64,000 bases of DNA from Ochrobactrum chromiisoli (GTDB taxonomy: Bacteria; Pseudomonadota; Alphaproteobacteria; Rhizobiales; Rhizobiaceae): NCBI RefSeq assembly GCF_026241335.1, contig NZ_JAPHAV010000001.1:1178001-1242000 (forward strand), given 5' to 3'. Every line of letters begins with the position of its first letter. Positions within the stretch are counted from its first letter, which is position 1. The translations under genes and the position numbers were made by a program. The notes under the pieces are model-generated. The model saw nothing but the letters and a program-made list of their open reading frames with translations. It was not told the origin of the DNA and did not search any database. This document shows positions 42,619 to 51,556 of this stretch, piece by piece.

Positions 42619-43314
42619 TTAAGCAGCAGCATCAGCAAGAGAGAGAAGGCCGGTATCGCCGTCTACCGAAAGTTTCAACTCGTGATAGCTGTTGATGCTT
42701 CTATGTGACGTCTTTGGTGAATGCGGATGTGTTGCTGTCACCACCACAACGCTTGCCCCTGCCGTTTCGCCTGCAACAATACCGGCGGGCGCATCCTCGA
42801 AGACCAGACAATTATGCGGGTCAAAACCAAGGCGCTTTGCACCAAGCTGGAAACATTCCGGGCTTGGTTTCCCCCGTTCGACGTCTTCCGCAGACACAAT
42901 TGTCTTGGGCATCGGCAATCCGGCAGCTTGAAGGCGACGACGCGCAAGCTCAATCGGTGCGGATGTCACAATTGCCCATCGGTCTTCGGGGAGCGAATTG
43001 ACAAAATCCAGCGCACCTTCAATGGCGACAATCCCATCGAGATCAGCCATTTCGGCATCAAGCAGAATTTTGGCTTCTGTATCGGGATCAAGATGCGGCA
43101 AACCAAGCCTGCGCACCGTATCGACCGCACGAACACCATGAATGGTTGGAACAAAAGTGACCGGATCAATGCCATGGCGGATAGCCCATTGTCCCCAGAC
43201 GCGTTCTGTTGCCGCTATTGAACTTAGAACAGTACCATCCATATCAAACAGAAAAGCATCGAAGGTTTTATTGAAGGGGGACAGGTCGGTCAAAACGGGG
43301 CCTCGAACTTTCAT
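42619..43314 (-). CDS. HAD-family sugar-phosphate phosphatase
   Basis: 231 residues. HAD motif I FLFDMDGTVLSS, motif II VTSAPIELARRRL, motif III lysine in ERGKPSPECF, and motif IV CLVFEDAPAGIVAGETAGA. A helical cap sits after motif I (RVWGQWAIRHGI, HGVRAVDTVRRLG), as in beta-phosphoglucomutase or glycerol-phosphatase-like members. The substrate is unknown. It is convergent with phnM, with only 18 bases between. Confidence 0.88.
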   Translation of the reverse strand: MKVRGPVLTDLSPFNKTFDAFLFDMDGTVLSSIAATERVWGQWAIRHGIDPVTFVPTIHGVRAVDTVRRLGLPHLDPDTEAKILLDAEMADLDGIVAIEGALDFVNSLPEDRWAIVTSAPIELARRRLQAAGLPMPKTIVSAEDVERGKPSPECFQLGAKRLGFDPHNCLVFEDAPAGIVAGETAGASVVVVTATHPHSPKTSHRSINSYHELKLSVDGDTGLLSLADAAA

Positions 43315-43337
43315 GGTCAGAATCGTGTATGATGATC

Positions 43338-43388
43338 TTAGAGCGCATCCCTAAAAGTGTGAAACGCTTTTCGGATAAGATGACCGCC
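43338..43388. repeat. Partial copy of the second palindromic repeat family
   Basis: TTAGAGCGCATCCCTAAAAG and GTGAAACGCTTTTCGGATAA closely match 37085-37125; the terminal inverted module is missing. Confidence 0.7.
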
Positions 43389-43500
43389 CCGGCAACTTGA
43401 TCATTTGCAGCGTTTGTGGCTTTTTGCGCCACTTGAAGCGGGGCATTTTATATGAAGCCAGCAAGCTTGCATGAATCGCATTCTCAGGATTATTGCTTAA

Positions 43501-44514
43501 ATGACTGATATTAAATATAAAAATCACAATTATCCTGATCACCGGTTCTCCGTAGCACCTATGCTCGACTGGTCCGACAGGCATTGTCGTTATTTTCATC
43601 GACTGTTTTCAAAGCGTGCGCTGCTCTATACCGAGATGGTTGTGGCCGATGCGGCCATTCATGGACCGCGCGAGCGTCTTATGGGTTTTGATAACACGGA
43701 GCACCCGATTGCGCTCCAGCTTGGCGGCTCCGATCCAGTCAAGTTGCAGGAAGCAGCACGGATTGGTGCGGGCTTTGGCTATGATGAAATCAATCTGAAT
43801 GTCGGTTGCCCGTCTGATCGCGTTCAATCAGGAACTTTTGGCGCCTGTCTGATGCAAACACCGGATGTGGTTGCGCGCTGCGTCGCGGCCATGAAAGAAG
43901 CCGTTTCCGTGCCGGTGACTGTTAAATGCCGGATCGGGGTCGATGATCAGGACCCGGAAGAAGCCCTTGATGCATTGGCCGATCAGGCTCTTGAAGCTGG
44001 TGCTGACGCGCTCTGGGTTCATGCGCGCAAAGCCTGGTTGAAAGGTTTGTCACCGAAGGAAAACCGCGATATTCCACCGCTTGATTATGATCGCGTCTAT
44101 CGTTTGAAGCAGCGCCTTGCTACGTCCTTCATTGGTATCAATGGGGGGGTCGGCTCTCTGCAGGAGGCCGTTGCGCATCGTGATCATGTCGATGGCATTA
44201 TGCTGGGACGTGCCGCCTATCACAATCCGGCCATTCTCGCTGATGTTGATCATCTCATGTATGGCGATGACGAAAAGCCAACCGATATGGCTGAAATCAT
44301 CGAAGCAATGTGCGCCTATATCGACAGGCATATTGCAGATGGCGGCAGGCTTTCCCATATCAGCCGCCACATGGTCGGCCTGTTTATGGGGCAACCTGGT
44401 GCACGCCGTTGGCGCCAGATATTGTCAACGGATGCGTCCAAGCCCGGTGCAAACAGTGATGTGCTGCGTCAGGCCTATGCCTCCGTCATGGAAGCCAGTG
44501 CGGAAGCAGCCTGA
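43501..44514 (+). CDS. dusA: tRNA-dihydrouridine(20/20a) synthase DusA
   Basis: 337 residues. An FMN-dependent enzyme that reduces U20/U20a in the tRNA D-loop. Motifs: FSVAPMLDWSDRHCRYFHR, LYTEMVVADAAIHG, INLNVGCPSDRVQSGTFGACLM with the catalytic Cys, VTVKCRIGVDD, WVHARKAWLKGLSPKENR and GINGGVGS. The gene is preceded at 43451-43470 by a 20-base element shared with the proS leader. It is convergent with the aspartic protease gene. Confidence 0.96.
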   Translation: MTDIKYKNHNYPDHRFSVAPMLDWSDRHCRYFHRLFSKRALLYTEMVVADAAIHGPRERLMGFDNTEHPIALQLGGSDPVKLQEAARIGAGFGYDEINLNVGCPSDRVQSGTFGACLMQTPDVVARCVAAMKEAVSVPVTVKCRIGVDDQDPEEALDALADQALEAGADALWVHARKAWLKGLSPKENRDIPPLDYDRVYRLKQRLATSFIGINGGVGSLQEAVAHRDHVDGIMLGRAAYHNPAILADVDHLMYGDDEKPTDMAEIIEAMCAYIDRHIADGGRLSHISRHMVGLFMGQPGARRWRQILSTDASKPGANSDVLRQAYASVMEASAEAA

Positions 44515-44515
44515 C

Positions 44516-45220
44516 TTAATCCATCATGATCAACTGATCGCCGCGAACGCTGAATCCGCCCAGTGTTTGAAGGAAGTTCATACCGAGCAAGCTGCCGGTC
44601 ATCAGGCCTTCCTGCGTGACCATGGCGCGAATATTGTGCCGCTCAATATCGCCAATCTGCAATGTCGCAATGGTTATGCTGGCGGCTGTCGCTCTGCCAT
44701 TGGCCGTATTAATCGGTACGTTATAGGAAAGCGATGAGGTGTCTATGCCCGCGCGCTCGGCGTCTTGTTTTGAAAGCACGACGGACGATGCGCCGGTATC
44801 GACGAGGAAATGCACACGCGCATCATTGACGCGACCATTCACCTCAAAATGACCGTTGGACGATTTTGCGAGCGTGACTGTGAGCGAGCCATCGGCGGCG
44901 CGCCCTGAAATCGGGCTGCCGGGAATAAGCCCGGCGGTGATGCGGCTTCCGACATCCTGAAGCTCGTAGCGATATTGATAGGCGGCAACCAGAGCAAGAA
45001 TGATGACGGCCCAAACGGCCATATTGCGCGCGAAATCGCTGAGTTTGATACCGGAGCCCAATATGCCTGCCGCAAGCACGACGCCCCAAATACCCATATA
45101 GGCAGCCTGACCAAATGCATCATTGGCAAGGCCGAGCGTTGTGCCGCTATCATTGTTTGCCATCAGCAGCAGAATAACAACTGCAATGGCTGCAATCACG
45201 ATCCAGAACAAACGCCCCAT
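44516..45220 (-). CDS. Membrane-anchored retropepsin-like aspartic protease (TIGR02281 type)
   Basis: 234 residues. Two or three N-terminal membrane helices (FWIVIAAIAVVILLLM; AAYMGIWGVVLAAGILG; NMAVWAVIILALVAAY) precede a periplasmic single-lobe clan AA protease domain with VHFLVDTGASSVVLS (catalytic D-T-G) and FLQTLGGFSVRGDQLIMMD at the end, so it should act as a dimer. Substrates are unknown. Its start overlaps the stop of the DUF1289 gene by one base. Confidence 0.88.
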   Translation of the reverse strand: MGRLFWIVIAAIAVVILLLMANNDSGTTLGLANDAFGQAAYMGIWGVVLAAGILGSGIKLSDFARNMAVWAVIILALVAAYQYRYELQDVGSRITAGLIPGSPISGRAADGSLTVTLAKSSNGHFEVNGRVNDARVHFLVDTGASSVVLSKQDAERAGIDTSSLSYNVPINTANGRATAASITIATLQIGDIERHNIRAMVTQEGLMTGSLLGMNFLQTLGGFSVRGDQLIMMD

Positions 45221-45411
45221 CAGTCTTCTTTCTTTTCCAGTTTTTCATGCCGTGCCGGTAACAGCGCCATGATCGCCTTTCGTTCGTCCTGCTTCATAGC
45301 GGACCAACCGGCAATTTCATCAAGGGTGCGTGCGCAACCGAGGCACAAACCGCTTTCGCTGTCTATCACGCAGACGAGCACACATGGAGTTTCGATCGCT
45401 TCTGCACTCAT
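45220..45411 (-). CDS. DUF1289 small Cys-rich protein
   Basis: 63 residues with the family pattern [32 protein letters not shown]: four Cys that can bind a metal or an iron-sulfur cluster. The C-terminus is charged ([10 protein letters not shown]). Function unknown. It is tightly packed between cobS and the aspartic protease gene, all on the minus strand. Confidence 0.88.
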   Translation of the reverse strand: MSAEAIETPCVLVCVIDSESGLCLGCARTLDEIAGWSAMKQDERKAIMALLPARHEKLEKKED

Positions 45412-45429
45412 GGGATCAATGTGGTTTCA

Positions 45430-46245
45430 TCAAAGCGAGATAACAAGGCCAAGCAATATGGTGAGCACACATATCTGCTGTGCTGCGCCCAGCGTATCGC
45501 CGGTTTGTCCGCCAATCCTGGCAACGCAGAGCCTTGCAAAGCCAAAAAGCACCACACCGCTGATAACCAGTGCTTTGATAAAGCCGGAAACGCCGACGGA
45601 AGCAACGACAGTCACCAATAATAATACCAGACCAATCAAGCAGGCGCAGACAAGTGTTTCCCAGTTTGGTCGCCCCAGATTGTCGGCAAGGCCTCCGGGA
45701 CGGGCAGAGGGAAGGCCGTGCCAAAGTGTGAGCATTGCAGCACGACTTGCAGCTTCCGCACCAATTAAGGCCAGCGCCGCAGAACACGCACCCGCGCGAT
45801 CGATGATTGCAGCCAGCAGCGCGACCTTGATACCCGTCGAGATAATGAGAGCAAGTGCTGCAAACGTGCCAATGCGGGAATCTTTCATAATTGCCAAGCG
45901 CCGCTCTGGCGTGGATGCGCCAAAAAATCCGTCGGCAGTGTCTCCGAGACCATCTTCATGCAGTGCGCCGGTCATGGCGGCGAGTATACCGACTGCGATA
46001 AAACCCGAAACAATTGATGGCAGGGTGAGATAATCGGATATGAGCAGCCCTATGCCAGCCAGAACTCCAAGAACAGCACCGGCAAGTGGAAAAGCGCGCG
46101 CACTTGTTTTTAGCGAATCGCTTCCATCTTCAAACCAGCCATCGGGCAGCGGCAAGCGGCTCAGAAACCCGAGAGACCGAATTGTGTCGCTTAACAAGCT
46201 TTTCTTGTGCAACTGCTTGCTCCCGAAAGGAATAATTGCAGCCAT
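45430..46245 (-). CDS. cobS: Adenosylcobinamide-GDP ribazoletransferase (cobalamin synthase)
   Basis: 271 residues, an integral membrane enzyme that joins adenosylcobinamide-GDP to alpha-ribazole in the last steps of cobalamin synthesis. Family motifs: [24 protein letters not shown], and [37 protein letters not shown], with several membrane helices. The ATG at 46245 gives the family N-terminus; frame-open codons upstream run into the divergent cobT gene. cobS and cobT are divergent, and their products act in sequence. Confidence 0.94.
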   Translation of the reverse strand: MAAIIPFGSKQLHKKSLLSDTIRSLGFLSRLPLPDGWFEDGSDSLKTSARAFPLAGAVLGVLAGIGLLISDYLTLPSIVSGFIAVGILAAMTGALHEDGLGDTADGFFGASTPERRLAIMKDSRIGTFAALALIISTGIKVALLAAIIDRAGACSAALALIGAEAASRAAMLTLWHGLPSARPGGLADNLGRPNWETLVCACLIGLVLLLVTVVASVGVSGFIKALVISGVVLFGFARLCVARIGGQTGDTLGAAQQICVLTILLGLVISL

Positions 46246-46345
46246 TGAGGCATGGCGCAAAGAGGTGATTTGAAAAATTGCGTAAGTGCTTATAGGACGA
46301 GCACAACGATATTGCATCCTCCATTGATTGATTGGACCAGACGAT

Positions 46346-47365
46346 ATGAGCGCCAGTGGCCTTCCTTTTGACGATTTCCGAGAACTTATCCGCAATCTTC
46401 CGGGACCTGATCTTGATGCGGAAGCGGCTGTACGTGCGCGAGAAGTGACATTGACCAAGCCAGCAGGTTCGCTCGGACAGCTTGAAGAGATCGTCGCATG
46501 GCTTGCAGCATGGACCGGCAAGTCAACGCCGCAAATCAACCGGCCGCTGGTTGCTGTTTTTGCAGGCAATCATGGTGTGACGGAAAAGAATATCACGCCT
46601 TTTCCATCAAGCGTGACCGCGCAGATGGTTGAGAATTTCGCCGCCGGTGGCGCTGCAATCAATCAGATATGCATTGCTTATGATCTGGGCCTTAAGGTTT
46701 TCGATCTGGCGCTGGAACATCCCACTGCTGACATCACCGAAGAGGCAGCCATGGACGAGCGCACCTGCGCGGCCACCATGGCGTTCGGTATGGAAGGCAT
46801 TGCGGGCGGCACCGATCTTCTGTGCATCGGCGAAATGGGAATCGGAAACACGACCATTGCCGCAGCCATTGCGCTGGCGCTGTTTGGTGGCGAAGCTGAA
46901 GACTGGGTTGGTCCGGGCACAGGATCAACAGGCGAGCTTCTTGAGCGCAAGCTTGCCGCCGTGCGTAAAGCGGTCGCACTGCACGAGGCCCATATAAAAG
47001 ATCCGCTGGAAGTGCTGCGCCGTCTGGGTGGCCGTGAACTTGCGGCTATGGCCGGTGCAATCCTTGCGGCGCGCATGGAGAAAATTCCGGTCATCGTCGA
47101 TGGTTTTGTGGCAAGTGCTGCTGCAGCAGTCCTTTATGCGGCCAACCCTGTTGCCTTGGATCATTGCCTTTTCGGCCACGTATCTGCAGAGCCGGGCCAC
47201 CGCCTGCTTCTCGAAAAAATGGGCAAAAAGCCGCTGCTCGATCTTGGCATGAGGTTGGGAGAGGGTACAGGTGCCGCATTGGCAGCCGGCATTGTAAAGG
47301 CCGCAGCGCTTTGCCATAGCGGCATGGCAACGTTTGAACAGGCAGGCGTTACCGCTGGTAAATAA
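46346..47365 (+). CDS. cobT: Nicotinate-nucleotide--dimethylbenzimidazole phosphoribosyltransferase
   Basis: 339 residues. It makes alpha-ribazole phosphate for the lower ligand of cobalamin. Motifs: [60 protein letters not shown] (the GIGNTT loop), and [13 protein letters not shown] with the catalytic Glu near the end. The ATG at 46346 is taken over a TTG 18 bases upstream. Note that in aerobic cobalamin pathways the same name is also used for a cobaltochelatase subunit; this is the phosphoribosyltransferase (also called CobU). Confidence 0.95.
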   Translation: MSASGLPFDDFRELIRNLPGPDLDAEAAVRAREVTLTKPAGSLGQLEEIVAWLAAWTGKSTPQINRPLVAVFAGNHGVTEKNITPFPSSVTAQMVENFAAGGAAINQICIAYDLGLKVFDLALEHPTADITEEAAMDERTCAATMAFGMEGIAGGTDLLCIGEMGIGNTTIAAAIALALFGGEAEDWVGPGTGSTGELLERKLAAVRKAVALHEAHIKDPLEVLRRLGGRELAAMAGAILAARMEKIPVIVDGFVASAAAAVLYAANPVALDHCLFGHVSAEPGHRLLLEKMGKKPLLDLGMRLGEGTGAALAAGIVKAAALCHSGMATFEQAGVTAGK

Positions 47366-47368
47366 TAC

Positions 47369-47409
47369 AAAAAAGCAACGGTGCTTGGCATGCAGCACCG
47401 TTGCTTTTT
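47369..47409. terminator. Bidirectional terminator between cobT and the Lrp gene
   Basis: AAAAAGCAACGGTGCT/AGCACCGTTGCTTTTT with A and T runs on both sides. Confidence 0.92.
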
Positions 47410-47426
47410 GTTTGATTTTCAATCGC

Positions 47427-47906
47427 TTAATTGCTCTCTTTATCCAGAAGCATGTAATCAAGCGGCAATTCGGTTGTGTACTTGATCTGCTCCATTGCAA
47501 AAGACGAAGACACATCGCGAATTTCGATCTTGCTGATCAGCCGTTTGTAGAAAGCGTCATAGGCCGCAATATCCGGCACTGCCACACGCAGCAGATAATC
47601 GACATCACCGCTCATGCGATAGAACTCGATGACCTCCGGAAACTCCTGAACCACTTCCGAGAAGCGCTTGAGCCATTCATTGCTGTGCGAGCTGGTGCGA
47701 ACGGAAACAAACACGGTGACCCGCGTATTGACCCGTATCGGGTCAAGAATGGCGACGCGGCGTTTGATAACGCCATCTTCCTCAAGTTTTTGAATACGGC
47801 GCCAGCAAGGGGTCGTGGATAGGCCAACCTTCTTTGCGACATCAGCGACTGCCAGTGTTGCGTCTTCCTGCAATAAGCGCAGTATTTTTCTGTCTAGCCT
47901 GTCCAT
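47427..47906 (-). CDS. Lrp/AsnC-family transcriptional regulator
   Basis: 159 residues. The N-terminal HTH (LDRKILRLLQEDATLAVADVAKKVGLSTTPCWRRIQKLEEDGVI) and a C-terminal RAM effector domain (FVSVRTSSHSNEWLKRFSEVVQEFPEVIEFYRMSGDVDYLLRVAV pattern) give a full-length Lrp protein. The effector and targets are unknown; it sits alone between cobT and a DNA-repair gene. Confidence 0.93.
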   Translation of the reverse strand: MDRLDRKILRLLQEDATLAVADVAKKVGLSTTPCWRRIQKLEEDGVIKRRVAILDPIRVNTRVTVFVSVRTSSHSNEWLKRFSEVVQEFPEVIEFYRMSGDVDYLLRVAVPDIAAYDAFYKRLISKIEIRDVSSSFAMEQIKYTTELPLDYMLLDKESN

Positions 47907-48034
47907 GCGTTTTTTATCCCGGTATTAGAAATTGTTTCCCGAACTGTCCGTGTAGGTAAAACTAATTACCTTATCGATTGTATTTGTCTAAACTTACAGG
48001 AAAGATATTCTATTGAGAATGCGGGTTATAAAAA

Positions 48035-48676
48035 TTATTTTCCGGGATGAATGAGTTTGCGTATTTTTTGCTGAAGTACTGGTACGACATCGGTATCAAA
48101 CCATGGATTGCGCTTGAGCCAGCCGCTGTTGCGCCATGAAGGATGTGGCAGTGGAAGTACGGTGCGCCCGGCAGCATTTGGCGTTTCCATAAAGTTGCTC
48201 CAGTTCTCCACGGTTTCGGTCAGGCTGGTTTTTCTCCATTCGGGCAAATGATAGGCAAGCGCGTATTGTCCGACAACGAGAATGAATTCGAGCTGCGGCA
48301 TCGCAGCAAAAACGCGATCATGCCACGTCTGCCGACATTCGCGACGCGGCGGAAGATCGCCGCCATGCTTGTCATAGCCGGGAAAACAGAAGCCCATAGG
48401 CACGATTGCAAAAAGCGCAGGATCATAAAACTCCTCGCGCGTTGTGCCCAGCCATTGACGCAGGCGATCACCGGACGGATCATTGAAGGGCAGGGACGTG
48501 TTATGCACGCGAATGCCCGGAGCCTGCCCGCAGATCGCAATGCGCGCGGTATCCGAGATGGTGCAGACCGGATTGGGCTCGTGTGGCAAAGGCGGCAGAA
48601 ACAGAGGCGTGTCGCGGCAAATCCGGCAGTTTTTTATGGAATGGCTGAGTTGTTGCAACTGGTCCATGCAGACCAT
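48035..48676 (-). CDS. Uracil-DNA glycosylase family protein
   Basis: 213 residues. Motifs of the UDG superfamily: AICGQAPGIRVHNTSLPFNDPSGDRLRQWLG (motif A), a VGQYA strand, and LPLPHPSWRNSGW (motif B, His). Four Cys at 17, 20, 97 and 114 (C-x2-C ... C-x16-C) follow the spacing of the [4Fe-4S] site of family 4/5 enzymes, so a cluster is plausible. GGGGAG lies four bases before the first ATG; the second at 48667 is an alternative. Convergence with the Lrp gene is not observed; both are on the minus strand. Confidence 0.85.
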   Translation of the reverse strand: MVCMDQLQQLSHSIKNCRICRDTPLFLPPLPHEPNPVCTISDTARIAICGQAPGIRVHNTSLPFNDPSGDRLRQWLGTTREEFYDPALFAIVPMGFCFPGYDKHGGDLPPRRECRQTWHDRVFAAMPQLEFILVVGQYALAYHLPEWRKTSLTETVENWSNFMETPNAAGRTVLPLPHPSWRNSGWLKRNPWFDTDVVPVLQQKIRKLIHPGK

Positions 48677-48690
48677 TCTACTCCCCTGGA

Positions 48691-49344
48691 TCAGATGTTT
48701 AAAAAGCGGAAGATGATCTTCCTTATATAGTCAATCAATCCGCGTGTTCCATCAAACGCTGGCACATCATGGCTGGTTTCCGCTCCCGCATGTGGCTTTT
48801 GATGCGCCTTGCGCCATTGATCAGGCATTTCAAAACGACCAGCCCATATTCCGCGTTTGTGGCGCCGGGCTTCGGCTTCTTCAGTTCTGTAGTCGCCATA
48901 AGAAATAGCCCAGCCTTGTTCCACCATCCACTGGTTGAGATTGGCCTCACCGCGATAGCATCGGCCAAGAGTACGCCCAAATTTATCGAAGCCATGTTTC
49001 TCGCACCGAATCGCTGCTCCATCGGTTTTTGTGCGCAGCGCATTACGGGCGTCTCTGCCGCAAAGGTAGTCATGACCAGCAATCTGACAGCTTTGCTCCA
49101 TCTCCGGTGCATCGATGCCCAGAAGGCGAATATGAGCCTTATTGAGAACGAGTGTATCGCCATCAATCACATAGACGCTGCCCGAGAGCGATTCCTGTGG
49201 CTGACGGTTGGCCGGAAGATATACAATGATTGCAATAAGCGTAAAAAAGATGAGCAAAGTTAAGAGGATACTGCGTATAGCGCGCCCTCTCACTGGCTTC
49301 CTTCGCGGGTAGGGTCGCCTGTAGCTGCGCCATTTGCCGGTCAT
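48691..49344 (-). CDS. Membrane-anchored thermonuclease (SNase-like) family protein
   Basis: 217 residues. A basic N-terminus (RSYRRPYPRRKPVRGRAIR) precedes one membrane helix (SILLTLLIFFTLIAIIVYLP), then the SNase OB-fold: VYVIDGDTLVLNKAHIRLLGIDAPEM (metal Asp and catalytic Arg), YLCGRDARNAL, and CYRGEANLNQWMVEQGWAISYG. The catalytic set looks complete. It should face the periplasm. The start at 49344 (MTGKW) is chosen over a more upstream ATG because GGGGGC lies about nine bases before it. Confidence 0.87.
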   Translation of the reverse strand: MTGKWRSYRRPYPRRKPVRGRAIRSILLTLLIFFTLIAIIVYLPANRQPQESLSGSVYVIDGDTLVLNKAHIRLLGIDAPEMEQSCQIAGHDYLCGRDARNALRTKTDGAAIRCEKHGFDKFGRTLGRCYRGEANLNQWMVEQGWAISYGDYRTEEAEARRHKRGIWAGRFEMPDQWRKAHQKPHAGAETSHDVPAFDGTRGLIDYIRKIIFRFLNI

Positions 49345-49805
49345 TTTTGATGCCCCCGTCTCGTGCGGGATCATAACCCAAGTCCAGCGCCGGGCGAAAT
49401 CGATCTAAATTTGCTCAAACAAAACATCGCAATTTATTGGGGATGAGAAGAGTCCGTTTGTGTTGATTCAGCAACAGTCTTTACTATTGCTTTAGGTTAG
49501 AAAGCAGGAAGGTGCTTTCTGCCCATTTCCCGCCACAAAGGCGCGTCACCGCTAAGGAAAGGCGAAAGTGAATAACGACTTCGGAAAGCTTTGGTTTCAT
49601 CAGGACAGGAAGAAATGAGGAAAGACGCATTGTTTAACAACGATCCGTTTTCGGGCAGCGAAAAGACTGCACGGTCTTCCTATCTTTTTTTTGGTAAAGT
49701 TCGAGCTTTTTTCGGTCAAGATCAGGTCGCACTGTTGACGAAAAGACAGTGCAATTTGTCACTTATGTTTTCCACGTCCAACCATTGTGAAAGACCCGCG
49801 TTGTG
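49345..49805. other. 460-base leader of the Sel1-repeat gene, with hairpins and a coupled short frame
   Basis: Two clean stems are visible: AGAAAGCA/TGCTTTCT (49499-49520) and GCACTGT/ACAGTGC (49729-49752). A 63-codon frame from ATG 49615, with AGGA just upstream, ends in TGATG overlapping the Sel1 gene start, but its composition gives little support. No known riboswitch is recognised. Confidence 0.35.
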
Positions 49806-50597
49806 ATGCGTATTCGCAGTTTTTCATATCCCCTTATTGCCGCGGCACTTGGACTGGCGATTGCCTGTAACAGCGCACTGGCTTTTGACCTGAACGATGA
49901 CTCTGAAAAGTCGCGGAGCCCGTTCGAACTCTTCAAGTTCGGTTTCTCTGCTTATAAGAGCGGTCACAAGGACGAAGCTATCAAAGCGCTGCGTTATGCT
50001 GCTGAACGCGGCCATCAGGGCGCGAAATGGAAGCTTGCGCGGATGTATGCCGATGGCGACGGCGTGGCTGAAAACGACTATGAAGCGTATCAGATTTTCG
50101 AAAAAATCGTCCGTGATGGCGCGGAGCCGGGTTCGGAGAACGAACCCTATGTCGCGGATGCGCTTGTTGCGCTTGCAGGCTATGTGAAGCGCGGCATTCC
50201 AGGTTCTCCAGTCAATGCCAACCCCAAGTTTGCACGTAATCTCTATGTGCAGGCTGCATCGAATTTCGGTGATCCGGCTGCGCAGTATGAACTGGGCAAG
50301 ATGCTTCTTGATGGTGAGGGTGGAGAACCCAACCCAATGCAGGCCGCCCGCTGGTTCCAGCTTGCAGCCAAGAAGGGCAATGCAAGTGCGCAGGCAATGC
50401 TTGGCAATATGCTGTTTCAGGCTGGCAAGACCGTTCGTGGCCTTGCCCTGCTGACGGCTGCCTTTGAGCGCTGTTCGTCAGAAGATTGCTCGTGGATTCG
50501 CGATATGCAGGAGCAGGCTTTCTCGATCGCTGGTGAAGCGGATCGTCGCAATGCAATTGCGTTGTCCAGCAATATGACGGCCAAGGGCGATTTCTGA
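49806..50597 (+). CDS. Secreted Sel1-repeat (TPR-like) protein
   Basis: 263 residues. A signal peptide (MRIRSFSYPLIAAALGLAIA with cleavage near NSALA) is followed by at least three Sel1-like repeats, for example AIKALRYAAERGHQGAKWKLARMYADGDGV, AASNFGDPAAQYELGKMLLDGEGG and AARWFQLAAKKGNASAQAMLG. Relatives in Rhizobiales (ExoR type) are periplasmic regulators of envelope signalling; this protein resembles that layout, but identity is not certain. The ATG at 49806 is one codon after an in-frame GTG. Confidence 0.88.
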   Translation: MRIRSFSYPLIAAALGLAIACNSALAFDLNDDSEKSRSPFELFKFGFSAYKSGHKDEAIKALRYAAERGHQGAKWKLARMYADGDGVAENDYEAYQIFEKIVRDGAEPGSENEPYVADALVALAGYVKRGIPGSPVNANPKFARNLYVQAASNFGDPAAQYELGKMLLDGEGGEPNPMQAARWFQLAAKKGNASAQAMLGNMLFQAGKTVRGLALLTAAFERCSSEDCSWIRDMQEQAFSIAGEADRRNAIALSSNMTAKGDF

Positions 50598-50619
50598 TAA
50601 ATTTAAATCGGCCTCATGA

Positions 50620-51402
50620 TCAGAGTGCTAATGTAACCGTGACCGGAACATGATCTGACGGCTTTTCCCACGCGCGGACATGTTTTTCGATGTCAGTTGC
50701 AACGAAATGGTTCGCCGCTTCTGGCGACAGCATCAGATGATCGATGCGAATGCCGTTGTTTTTCTGCCATGCACCAGCCTGATAGTCCCAGAATGTATAG
50801 AGCCCCACATCATCGGTTGCCGCACGCACGGCTTCAGTAAAGCCCAGATTTTCAAGTCTGCGCAAAGCCTGGCGTGATTGCGGCTGAAACAGCGCGTCGC
50901 CTAACCATTGTTGCGGGTTTTGGGCGTCATAGGGTTCAGGGATCACGTTATAGTCGCCTGCAAGAATCAGCGGCTCTTCCAGCTCAAGCCTGTTCTTCGC
51001 CCAGTTTTCGAGGCGCTCCATCCATGAAAGCTTATAGGAAAATTTTTCCGTATCGATCGGATTGCCGTTGGGTAGATACAGCGACACGACACGAAGAACG
51101 CCTTTATCAGTCGAAAAGACGGCTTCGATAAAGCGGGCCTGTTCGTCGCTTTCATCGCCGGGAAGTCCGCGATTGACCTCGTCAGGTGATTTTTTGGAAA
51201 GAATGGCAACGCCATTAAAGCCTTTCTGGCCATGCGTCTCGACATGATAGCCAAGCGCTTCAATCTCCAGTCGGGGGAACAGATCGTCCACCGACTTGAT
51301 CTCCTGAAGACAGGCAATGTCAGGTGATGTTTCCTTCAGCCAATGCTGGAGGTTTTCGATGCGCGCTTTGACGCCGTTAATGTTCCATGTCGCGATTTTC
51401 AT
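50620..51402 (-). CDS. xthA: Exodeoxyribonuclease III
   Basis: 260 residues, usual length. An AP endonuclease and 3' exonuclease of base excision repair. It starts MKIATWNINGVKARIENLQ. The catalytic set is visible: Glu in ACLQEIKS, Asp/Asn in LAGDYNVIPEPYD, and the final DHVPVTVTL (Asp-His). The frame is open upstream, but this ATG gives the canonical N-terminus. It is convergent with the Sel1 gene (22 bases). Confidence 0.96.
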   Translation of the reverse strand: MKIATWNINGVKARIENLQHWLKETSPDIACLQEIKSVDDLFPRLEIEALGYHVETHGQKGFNGVAILSKKSPDEVNRGLPGDESDEQARFIEAVFSTDKGVLRVVSLYLPNGNPIDTEKFSYKLSWMERLENWAKNRLELEEPLILAGDYNVIPEPYDAQNPQQWLGDALFQPQSRQALRRLENLGFTEAVRAATDDVGLYTFWDYQAGAWQKNNGIRIDHLMLSPEAANHFVATDIEKHVRAWEKPSDHVPVTVTLAL

Positions 51403-51556
51403 GATCAAATGATTAGGCGCAAGAGACGGCGAGGGCAAGCGCTGCTCCCTCTCCATCACAGAATTTCGCCTTGGCTCGATAATTATTCAAATGCCATTTG
51501 TATTGCTGCTTTCGCGTTCCTATCTCCATAAAACCGTAGCTAAACAGGAGATTTGA

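Noticed and set aside
46246..46345. Cobalamin riboswitch between cobS and cobT
   Set aside because: The gap is only 100 bases and contains no B12-box-like sequence.
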